Shown here piece after piece: positions 57,788 to 64,000 of a stretch of 64,000 nucleotides of DNA. The notes beneath the pieces were generated by a model, which saw only the letters and a list, made by a program, of their open reading frames with translations, was not told where the DNA came from and did not search any database. Within the stretch, counting starts at the first letter, position 1. Every line of letters begins with the position of its first letter. Position numbers and translations under genes: made by a program. Origin of the DNA: Jannaschia sp. M317 (lineage in GTDB: Bacteria > Pseudomonadota > Alphaproteobacteria > Rhodobacterales > Rhodobacteraceae); NCBI RefSeq assembly GCF_025141175.1, contig NZ_CP081155.1:1455001-1519000 (forward strand), read 5' to 3'.

Positions 57788-58233
57788 GCTTTGAGGTCGC
57801 GGTCATACGCTGCCTGCGCGGTTATCTCGATTTCTCGGGGCGCGCGACGCGGGCGGAGTACTGGTGGTTTCAGGCGTTCCTGCTGCTTTTGACCTTTGGG
57901 GCGCTGGTGCTCGGCTCTCTGTCCGAAACGGCGGGTGGGTGGATGTTCATCCTGGTCATCGCCGCCTTCATGGTGCCGACCCTGGCGGTCGCTGTGCGCC
58001 GCCTGCATGACATCGGCTGGTCGGGGTGGTGGCTGCTGCTGACGTTCCTGCCGTTCGGACAGTTGGCCATCATGATCATGTCGGTGTTGCCCGGCCAGGC
58101 CACTGAAAACCGTTGGGGTCCGCCAGTATCCGCCGACGTGGCATCGCCTGCGCCGTTGATCCGTTTCGACGACCTGGAGGCAAGCTATTCGCGAACCCGC
58201 ATCCCCCGCGTCCGTCCCCACCGCGACGACTGA
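57784..58233 (+). CDS. DUF805 membrane protein 1
   Basis: 149-residue membrane protein with the DUF805 pattern: RGYLDFSGRATRAEYWWFQAF split here at QAF (about residues 11-31), then VRRLHDIGWSGWW (about 75-87) between hydrophobic helices and a hydrophilic C-terminal tail. Function unknown; such proteins sometimes accompany envelope genes. The ATG overlaps the plsY stop as ATGA. A paralogue follows 64 bases later. Confidence 0.88.
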   Translation: MSFEVAVIRCLRGYLDFSGRATRAEYWWFQAFLLLLTFGALVLGSLSETAGGWMFILVIAAFMVPTLAVAVRRLHDIGWSGWWLLLTFLPFGQLAIMIMSVLPGQATENRWGPPVSADVASPAPLIRFDDLEASYSRTRIPRVRPHRDD

Positions 58234-58297
58234 GCCATGCCTTGAACGGGACCTTTCGGGGTGCCACCTTGAAGGGGCGCAACCCCAGGAGGCCCAG

Positions 58298-58717
58298 ATG
58301 ACCTTTGCCGATGCTGTCCGCCGCTGTCTCACGACCGGCTACGCCAATTTCAACGGACGCGCGGGCCGGCCCGAGTTCTGGTGGTTCGCGTTGTTCGGGT
58401 TCGGCGCCAATCTGGCCGTGCAGTTGATCGACGCGATTCTATTCGGCTCAGACGGGATCGGGCTGTTCGAGGGGCTGTTCACACTGGCAATCCTGGTGCC
58501 GTCCCTGGCCGTTGGGGCCCGGCGCCTGCATGACATCGACCGAAGCGGATGGTGGCAGGCGATCCTGTTGGTGCCGTTGATCGGGATCTTGGTCATGATC
58601 TATTTCTGGGCGCAGCGCGGGATCGAGGGACCGAACCGCTTTGGCCCCCGGGTGCGCGCAGCGGTGCGCCGGGACAGGACAGTCCCCGAAAGCTCTGTGC
58701 CCAAGGTACGCCGCTGA
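58298..58717 (+). CDS. DUF805 membrane protein 2
   Basis: 139-residue paralogue of the preceding protein, with NFNGRAGRPEFWWFALF (about 15-31), ARRLHDIDRSGWWQA (about 73-87) and three hydrophobic helices. AGGAGG lies six bases before the ATG. The pair probably arose by tandem duplication, but they differ in the tail and in many core residues. Confidence 0.88.
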   Translation: MTFADAVRRCLTTGYANFNGRAGRPEFWWFALFGFGANLAVQLIDAILFGSDGIGLFEGLFTLAILVPSLAVGARRLHDIDRSGWWQAILLVPLIGILVMIYFWAQRGIEGPNRFGPRVRAAVRRDRTVPESSVPKVRR

Positions 58718-58986
58718 CCCGCGCCGAAGCGGTGGCCGCCCGGCTGCTGGATCTGCCGCTTGGGGCCTTTCGCGGACAGGCACTGGGGCGCGATTGGCTG
58801 GTGGTGCGCACGCTCTTTGCGGGCGGTGCGTCGGAGAAGCTTGTCGCGCGGTCGCTGGACGGGGCGGATTACGTCAGCCTGAACCTTTACCGCCTGGAGG
58901 CGGGGCCGCGGCTCAAACCCTGCGAGATGCCAGCGGCCAAGGTCGCGGATTTCGTGGCCGATCTGATCCCGACGCGACCTGTGTAG
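58714..58986 (+). CDS. Hypothetical protein with probable non-ATG start
   Basis: Reading frame coding about 84-90 residues with real protein character (LLDLPLGAFRGQALGRDW, KLVARSLDGADYVSLNLYRL and CEMPAAKVADFVADL). No ATG is in frame near its start. A CTG at 58714 overlaps the preceding stop as CTGA, mimicking the ATGA couplings elsewhere, and a GTG follows at 58732. The far-upstream ATG at 58549 lies within the DUF805 gene in another frame. Family unknown; it is probably co-expressed with the DUF805 genes. Confidence 0.6.
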   Translation: MTRAEAVAARLLDLPLGAFRGQALGRDWLVVRTLFAGGASEKLVARSLDGADYVSLNLYRLEAGPRLKPCEMPAAKVADFVADLIPTRPV

Positions 58987-59013
58987 GGCGGGGTTCACGC
59001 CGCCCCCTGGTGC

Positions 59014-59298
59014 CTAGCGTCGCAGTGTGATCAACAATTCCAGCGCGTCGGCCGTGCGTCGCGTGTTGGCGTAGATCCCCAGGAACAGGTACAGCGCGCC
59101 GCCGGTGATCAACAAGGTCAGCGCCCCGCCGATCAGGATCACGGCGGCGGCCAGCGGACCTTCGATCGGTGGCAGGCCGGGGGCGGTGGGCACCGATCCC
59201 ATCAATGCGCCGATGGCCGCCACGACGATGCCGACGGCGGCCAGAACGATCACGACCGAGATCACGATCTCCAGCCCCTTGATGAAGAAATCACGCAT
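59014..59298 (-). CDS. Small two-helix membrane protein
   Basis: 94-residue hydrophobic protein with two membrane segments (about residues 8-34 and 48-74) separated by a short Pro/Gly loop, and a basic C-terminal end. No family recognised. It is convergent with the preceding hypothetical gene and 61 bases upstream of the gshA stop on the same strand. Confidence 0.7.
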   Translation of the reverse strand: MRDFFIKGLEIVISVVIVLAAVGIVVAAIGALMGSVPTAPGLPPIEGPLAAAVILIGGALTLLITGGALYLFLGIYANTRRTADALELLITLRR

Positions 59299-59359
59299 GG
59301 CGTCCCCCAGATGTCCGCAGCCGCCCTAGCATGGGCACCGGGCGGCGCGGCGCAAGGGG

Positions 59360-60730
59360 TCAGTAGCTGTATTCACCGTAGATGCGCGTCAGATCGCCGT
59401 TCCAGTCGCCGTGATACTTGGCCAGCAGCTCATCCGCCGGGGCCTGCCCCGTCTCGACGCTTTCGCGCAGGGCGTTCAGGAAATGCGTCTCATCGGGGAT
59501 CATGCCGCCGGCCCCGGGCATTGCGCGCGCGCGCAGACCCTCGTGGGCGATATCGACCAGTTCACGGGCCAGATCGTGCATCTTCACGCCGTGGGTTTCC
59601 GCCTGCAGTCCATCGACCGAGGCCGCGACCCGCAGCGCATCCCGCGTTTCCTGATCCCAACCCTTTGCCAGGTCCCAGGCCGCGTCCAGCGCCGTCCCAT
59701 CATAAAGCAACCCGACCCAGAACGCGGGCAACGCACAGAGCCTGCGCCAGGGGCCGCCATCAGCACCGCGCATTTCCATGTACTTCTTGATCCGCGCCTC
59801 TGGGAACAGCGTCGTCAGATGGTCGGCCCAGTCCGACAAGGTCGGCACCTCGCCCGGCAGGGCCGGCAGTTCGCCGCGCATGAAGTCGCGGAACGACATG
59901 CCCAGCGCATTCACGTATTTGCCATCGCGGTAGACGAAATACATCGGCACATCGAGCGCGTAATCCGCCCAGCGCTGGAACCCCATGCCATCCTCGAACA
60001 CGAATTCGGGGATGCCGGTGCGGGCGTCGTCCAGGTGCCGCCAGGTGCGTGCACGCCAGGATTTGTGGCCGTTGGGTTTGCCCTCGAAGAACGGTGAATT
60101 GGCGAACAGCGCCGTGGCCACCGATTGCAGGGCCATCGCAACCCGCAGCTTTTTGACCATGTCGGCCTCGGACGCGAAGTCGACGTTCACCTGCACGGTG
60201 CAGGTCCGCCGCATCATGGTCTTTCCGCTGGTGCCCACCGTGTCCATGTAGGCATCCATCAACTTGTAGCGCCCCTTGGGCATCAGCGGCATCTGGTCAT
60301 GGGTCCAGATCGGCGCGGCCCCCAGGCCGATGAACCGCACGCCGATATGGTCGGCCACCGATTTCACTTCGCGCAGGTGGTCGTTGACCTCGTCGCAGGT
60401 CTGGTGGATCGATTCGACCGCCGCCCCCGACAATTCGAGCGCGCCGCCGGGTTCGAGGGACACATTGGCCCCGTTCTTTTCCAGGCCGATCAGCTTGCCG
60501 CCCTCTTCGACGGGGGTCCAGCCGTAGGTGTCGCGCAGCGCGCTCAGCACGCGGTGGATCGACCGCTCCCCTTCGTAGGGCAGGGGGGCCAGGCTGTCTT
60601 CGCAATAGCCGAATTTCTCGTGCTCGGTGCCGATGCGCCAATCCGTCTTCGGCTTGCAGCCGGATTCCATGTATTCATACAGTTGCGCGGGATCGGTGAT
60701 CGGCCCGCCGCCGGACTGGGGAATGGACAT
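59360..60730 (-). CDS. gshA: Glutamate-cysteine ligase (plant/alphaproteobacterial type)
   Basis: 456-residue ATP-dependent ligase making gamma-glutamylcysteine, the first step of glutathione synthesis. Class-specific motifs include DWRIGTEHEKFGYC (about 30-43), NVSLEPGGALELSGA (about 89-103), MMRRTCTVQVNVDFASE (about 172-188) and EMRGADGGPWRRLCALPAFW (about 323-342). The cysteines match the redox-regulated plant type. The length is typical. It is a single gene with its own promoter; the RNA methyltransferase and ubiA lie further right. Confidence 0.94.
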   Translation of the reverse strand: MSIPQSGGGPITDPAQLYEYMESGCKPKTDWRIGTEHEKFGYCEDSLAPLPYEGERSIHRVLSALRDTYGWTPVEEGGKLIGLEKNGANVSLEPGGALELSGAAVESIHQTCDEVNDHLREVKSVADHIGVRFIGLGAAPIWTHDQMPLMPKGRYKLMDAYMDTVGTSGKTMMRRTCTVQVNVDFASEADMVKKLRVAMALQSVATALFANSPFFEGKPNGHKSWRARTWRHLDDARTGIPEFVFEDGMGFQRWADYALDVPMYFVYRDGKYVNALGMSFRDFMRGELPALPGEVPTLSDWADHLTTLFPEARIKKYMEMRGADGGPWRRLCALPAFWVGLLYDGTALDAAWDLAKGWDQETRDALRVAASVDGLQAETHGVKMHDLARELVDIAHEGLRARAMPGAGGMIPDETHFLNALRESVETGQAPADELLAKYHGDWNGDLTRIYGEYSY

Positions 60731-60779
60731 CGGGGGCCTCTATCTCTGCTCGGGGTTCACGGTTGAAACGCGGGCGAGG

Positions 60780-61292
60780 TCAAGTCAAGGCCGCGCGGCC
60801 CGGACGGCTCCATACGGTGATCGTCGTGGGTGTGCGCGATTGCACCGCGCGCACCATTGCACCGCCATCGAAACCCGGCAGCGGGGCCATGGCATCCAGC
60901 AGCGCCTCGGCGTTGTGGGCCCCTTCGGGGATATAAAGCGGCCGCGCCCCATCAGAGGTGAACCGCCAGAACGCCTCGCCCGTGGACGTGCGGCGGAACA
61001 CCAGTTCCGTCAGGTCGTCCAGCTCTACCGCGCCGCCCATGATCGGGCCCAGGTAGGTGATGCGGCCCTCGTCCACCTCGACCGTGCCCGGGGCCTCCGC
61101 CTCGGTGCGGAACCGGGCGTGGCGGACACCGTTGAAGGCCAGGAACCCGCCCAGCAGCGTCAGCGCCAGCCCAAACAGAAACGCCAACCCGCCAGAGGTG
61201 GCCAGCAGCCAGAGGCCGGGCACCATCGCGGCCCCCCCTGCCAATGCTTCGCGCCAGCGGGTTATGACGGCGGCGGCTTCGGGTCGGATCAT
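60780..61292 (-). CDS. Hypothetical two-helix membrane protein
   Basis: 170-residue protein with two hydrophobic helices (about 20-36 and 38-55) followed by a soluble beta-rich domain (ITYLGPIMGGAVELDDLTEL, FWRFTSDGARPLYIPEGA). The ATG at 61292 has GAGG eight bases upstream. The ATG at 61355 overlaps the upstream GNAT stop as ATGA but has no ribosome site, so it is second choice. Function not recognised. Confidence 0.7.
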   Translation of the reverse strand: MIRPEAAAVITRWREALAGGAAMVPGLWLLATSGGLAFLFGLALTLLGGFLAFNGVRHARFRTEAEAPGTVEVDEGRITYLGPIMGGAVELDDLTELVFRRTSTGEAFWRFTSDGARPLYIPEGAHNAEALLDAMAPLPGFDGGAMVRAVQSRTPTTITVWSRPGRAALT

Positions 61293-61351
61293 GGTCGGTG
61301 CCTCGATTGGAACAGGAGGAGGATAAGCATCCCTGCGCGCGGGACCAAGGG

Positions 61352-62113
61352 TCATACGGCGCGCTGCGGTCCATCGAAGAGGATGAGCGCGACGGTCCCG
61401 GTCCGCACGAACCCCAGCCGCGCGTAGCTGCGCAGCGCCTGCACGGAGTCCGCGAAAAGGGTCGCGCGCGTGACGCCAAGGGCACGGCGTCGGTCCAGGT
61501 CGAGTGCGACCGCCCGTCCGGCGAGGCGCGCACCGCGACGCGCGGGCGGCACGTAGACACCACCGACCTGGACAATGTCGGGCAGGGCCGCGTTCAGGCC
61601 GGTCAGCGCAAGCGGCGTGTCCCCGTCGATCAACAGCCGCCCCCGGTCCTGCGCAATCCAGCGCGCCACCTCGGCGCGCGCGCCCTCGATATCCTGCGCG
61701 CCGGCTTCGGCTTCCCGGTTGGCGGCCAGCCGCCAGAGGGCCGCCTGACCGGCATGGGCATCAAGCGGCACCAGCTTGCCCGGCCCGTCGGGGGTGACAA
61801 GTGCATCAAGCGAGAGGCCCATCTGCGGCGCGTCATCGTTCCTTTGCATCGGTGCCTGGGAAAGGCCGCAGGCCGCAAGAAGGGGGCGGGCCACGGCGGC
61901 AGGGCCGATGATCCCGTTCAGATCCATTCCGGACATTGCGTGCGCCGCGCGGTTCACGTCCCAACCGTCGGGCGCAAAGGGCAGGGCAAAGCCCGCCCGC
62001 GTCAGGCCCAGAACCGCGGTCCCGTCCGTCCAGAAGCGCGTCGCGTGAGGGTAGGTGCCGCGCAGCCCGTGGGCAGCCAGGTTGCTGCGCAGGAACATCG
62101 TGTCCTCCGGCAT
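61352..62113 (-). CDS. GNAT-family acetyltransferase with N-terminal extension
   Basis: 253-residue protein. The C-terminal half carries the acetyl-CoA-binding pattern VQVGGVYVPPARRGARLAGR (about residues 182-201) and FADSVQALRSYARLGF (about 223-238). The N-terminal 120 residues form a divergent GNAT-like or binding domain. The acceptor is unknown. It is 49 bases downstream of rsmE on the same strand. Confidence 0.82.
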   Translation of the reverse strand: MPEDTMFLRSNLAAHGLRGTYPHATRFWTDGTAVLGLTRAGFALPFAPDGWDVNRAAHAMSGMDLNGIIGPAAVARPLLAACGLSQAPMQRNDDAPQMGLSLDALVTPDGPGKLVPLDAHAGQAALWRLAANREAEAGAQDIEGARAEVARWIAQDRGRLLIDGDTPLALTGLNAALPDIVQVGGVYVPPARRGARLAGRAVALDLDRRRALGVTRATLFADSVQALRSYARLGFVRTGTVALILFDGPQRAV

Positions 62114-62162
62114 CCGGCTCAGATTGGCGTCGAGGCGGGCGGGGGCCGCCGGATCGTCGGGA

Positions 62163-62900
62163 TCACCGCCAGTCGCCCCGTGCCGCCTGCCAAAGCGTCA
62201 GCGCCGCCACCGCCGCCGTATCCGCCCGCAGGATGCGCGGGCCGAGGGCCACGGGCACGGCGAAGGGCAGGGCGCGCAGGCGGTCGCGTTCCTCGGGGGC
62301 GAAGCCGCCCTCCGGCCCGATCAGTATCGCGGCGGGGGCGGGGGGGAAGGCCCCGGCCTCGCCGCCCTCGGACCAGAGGGGATCGTCCGACAGCGTCTCG
62401 TCGCAGAACACCAGCGCGCGGCCCTCGGGCCAGTCGTGCAGCAGCCGGTCGAGCGTGACCAGATCGGTCACCTCGGGCACGAAGGTGCCACCGCATTGCT
62501 CGGCGGCTTCGACCGCGTGGGCCTGCAGGCGGTCGCGGCGGATGCGTTCGGAATTGGTGAACCGCGTGGCGACGGGCAGGATGCGGGCGGCCCCCAGTTC
62601 CACCGCCTTCTCGACGATGAAATCGGTGCGCGCCTTCTTGATCGGTGCAAAGATCAGCCAGAGGTCGGGGGGATCGCGCTGTTCGGCCACGCGATCCTCG
62701 CAGACCAGCGCGCCACCGCGTTTCGTCGCAGCCTCGATCCGGGCGCGCCACGCCCCGTTCGCCCCGTCGAAGACCGTCAGCGTGTCGCCGGGCGACAGCC
62801 GCATGACGCCGGACAGGTAGTGCGCCTGCTCCCGCGTCAGTTCGACGGATTGCCCTGTGCCGACCGGCTGGCCTACATGAAGTCTGACTTTGCTGTCCAT
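62163..62900 (-). CDS. rsmE: 16S rRNA (uracil-1498-N3)-methyltransferase
   Basis: 245-residue SPOUT-fold methyltransferase acting on 16S rRNA. It shows the N-terminal PUA-like part (LTREQAHYLSGVMRLSPGD, about 23-41) and the C-terminal knotted domain with LIGPEGGFAPEERD (about 194-207) that binds S-adenosylmethionine. ILRADTAAVAALTLWQA closes the family pattern. It diverges from ubiA with only 11 bases between starts, so their promoters overlap the coding ends. Confidence 0.93.
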   Translation of the reverse strand: MDSKVRLHVGQPVGTGQSVELTREQAHYLSGVMRLSPGDTLTVFDGANGAWRARIEAATKRGGALVCEDRVAEQRDPPDLWLIFAPIKKARTDFIVEKAVELGAARILPVATRFTNSERIRRDRLQAHAVEAAEQCGGTFVPEVTDLVTLDRLLHDWPEGRALVFCDETLSDDPLWSEGGEAGAFPPAPAAILIGPEGGFAPEERDRLRALPFAVPVALGPRILRADTAAVAALTLWQAARGDWR

Positions 62901-62911
62901 GAGGCTCTCTA

Positions 62912-63856
62912 GTGTCCGAAACGCTCCCCGATCAAGGACAGGTGGCCGACGCCGTCAAGGGCAACTGGGTCGATACCCTGGCCCCGGCGGTCACGCGCCC
63001 CTATCTGCGGCTGTCGCGGGCGGACCGCCCGATTGGCACCTGGCTGCTGCTGTTGCCGTGTTGGTGGGGCCTGGTGCTGGCGGTTGCTGCGACCGGGTTC
63101 CGGGTCGAGGCGTTGTGGATCGCGCTGGGTTGCGCGTTAGGCGCGTTCCTGATGCGCGGCGCGGGGTGCACCTGGAACGACGTCACCGATCGCGAAATCG
63201 ACGCGGGCGTCGCGCGCACCCGGTCACGCCCGATCCCGTCGGGGCAGGTGACGCCCCTGCAGGCACTGGGCTGGATGGGGGTGCAGGCGGCGCTGGCCTT
63301 CGGGATCCTGCTGACGTTTCACCCGACGGCGATTGCCTTGGGCGTGCTGGCCCTGTTGCCGGTGGCGATCTATCCCTTTGCCAAGCGGTTCACCTGGTGG
63401 CCGCAGGTGTTCCTGGGACTGGCGTTCAATTGGGGCGCGCTGCTGGCCTGGGCGGCCTATACCGGGTCGCTGAGCCTGGCACCGGTGATGCTCTATCTCG
63501 GCGGGATCGCCTGGACGCTGTTTTACGATACGATCTACGCCTATCAGGACGTGGAAGACGACGCGCTGATCGGGGTCAAATCCACGGCGCGGCGGTTCGG
63601 GGACCGTCCGGGTCCCTGGATGAACGGGTTCCTGATGGCCACGGTTGCCCTGCTGTCCATGGGCGTTCTGGCCGCGCTGCCTGTCGGTCCGGCGCTGGTG
63701 GCGATGCTGGGGGTCTGGGCGATGGGGTGGCACCTGGTCTGGCAATTGTCCCGGCTGGACATCGCCGATCCGGCGCGGTGCCTGGCATTGTTTCGCGCCA
63801 ACAGCACGACCGGCCTGATCCCCCTGCCGTTTTTCGCCGTCGCTGCATTGCTCTGA
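62912..63856 (+). CDS. ubiA: 4-hydroxybenzoate polyprenyltransferase, GTG start
   Basis: 314-residue inner-membrane prenyltransferase of ubiquinone synthesis. The first aspartate motif NDVTDREIDAGVARTRSRP (about residues 87-105) and the second YDTIYAYQDVEDD (about 205-217) are conserved, with about eight helices. The start codon is GTG at 62912, preceded by no clear ribosome site. The N-terminal 25 residues are hydrophilic, as in alphaproteobacterial UbiA. Confidence 0.92.
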   Translation: MSETLPDQGQVADAVKGNWVDTLAPAVTRPYLRLSRADRPIGTWLLLLPCWWGLVLAVAATGFRVEALWIALGCALGAFLMRGAGCTWNDVTDREIDAGVARTRSRPIPSGQVTPLQALGWMGVQAALAFGILLTFHPTAIALGVLALLPVAIYPFAKRFTWWPQVFLGLAFNWGALLAWAAYTGSLSLAPVMLYLGGIAWTLFYDTIYAYQDVEDDALIGVKSTARRFGDRPGPWMNGFLMATVALLSMGVLAALPVGPALVAMLGVWAMGWHLVWQLSRLDIADPARCLALFRANSTTGLIPLPFFAVAALL

Positions 63857-63912
63857 TTGCCCAGCCGTTAACGGTTCGCTAAGCACAGCGGACGCATCAG
63901 CTGACGGATCCC

Positions 63913-64000
63913 ATGAGCCGCAATCAGACCATCGCCACCACCGCAGCCTTCGTGCTGGCCGCCGCAACCGCAGCGGCCGCGGCCTGGGTTTCTGCCGATT
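63913..64000 (+). CDS. Start of an exported protein cut by the window end
   Basis: An ATG at 63913 opens a frame that runs to the end of the window (29 codons). It begins with a positively charged start and a long alanine-rich hydrophobic signal segment (TTAAFVLAAATAAAAA). The protein is therefore exported or membrane-anchored. In related genomes an OmpA-like protein often follows ubiA, so that is a possible identity, but the visible part does not show it. Confidence 0.55.
   Translation, partial: MSRNQTIATTAAFVLAAATAAAAAWVSAD

Overview
The window is high-GC DNA of an alphaproteobacterium. It most probably comes from the Rhodobacteraceae (Roseobacter group). The reasons are the gene families and their order (ribE/ribB/ribH/nusB, pyrB-hypothetical-pyrC-like-plsY, rsmE next to ubiA), the abundance of ABC and TRAP transporters, and GC-rich intergenic repeats of a style I associate with that group. 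The taxon is an inference from gene content. No rRNA, tRNA, CRISPR array or complete mobile element is visible.

The left half (about 0.2-33.8 kb) is a run of accessory uptake-and-catabolism loci. After a potassium uptake pair (ktrA/ktrB-like, 220-2229) comes locus 1 (2565-14431). It is a tightly overlapping minus-strand operon of seven genes: amidohydrolase, Asp/Glu/hydantoin racemase-like protein, two PuuE-like NodB deacetylases, BtpA-family protein, PfkB kinase and double-SIS protein. It diverges from a DeoR regulator and a PotABCD-like ABC importer. Non-coding spacers of more than 330 bp lie on both sides of this locus. I regard it as the best candidate for an undescribed pathway: PfkB+SIS is the enzyme pair of fructosamine-type (Frl/Fra) deglycation, while the other enzymes belong to ureide/hydantoin chemistry.

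Locus 2 (14807-24945) is a tetronate/threonate-type sugar-acid locus: otnC, otnK, RraA-like, alpha/beta hydrolase, HpaI-type aldolase, bicupin, a carbohydrate ABC importer and a divergent GntR regulator. The usual Otn dehydrogenase and isomerase are absent. Locus 3 (25018-33836) has a LacI regulator diverging from a TRAP transporter, an SMP-30 lactonase and an OsmC protein. A sulfatase and a mandelate-racemase-type enolase-superfamily enzyme follow, suggesting use of sugar acids or sulfated sugar derivatives.

The right half is mostly core. It holds an orphan ParA ATPase and a capsule set (kpsC, Wza-like lipoprotein, kpsS). A riboflavin cluster (ribE, ribB with a degenerate RibA-like domain, ribH, nusB) is interrupted by small accessory genes. 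Then come an RND efflux pair, moaB, a yghU-type GST, a type-4-like uracil-DNA glycosylase without most of its Fe-S cysteines, a NodB-like protein, pyrB, a metal-ligand-free dihydroorotase homologue, plsY, two DUF805 proteins, gshA, rsmE, ubiA and the start of a further exported protein cut by the window end.

Several structures are not genes. There are six copies of a dispersed intergenic repeat, most with a G/C hairpin followed by a TATTT...GAAGA-type tail (34.6, 40.0, 45.7, 51.2, 52.1 and 55.8 kb). Three back-to-back perfect hairpins sit between ribH and nusB. A 15-bp perfect-arm hairpin lies between the sulfatase and enolase genes. A perfect LacI-type palindrome lies in the TRAP promoter, and stem-loops directly follow both the carbohydrate-ABC and the TRAP binding-protein genes.
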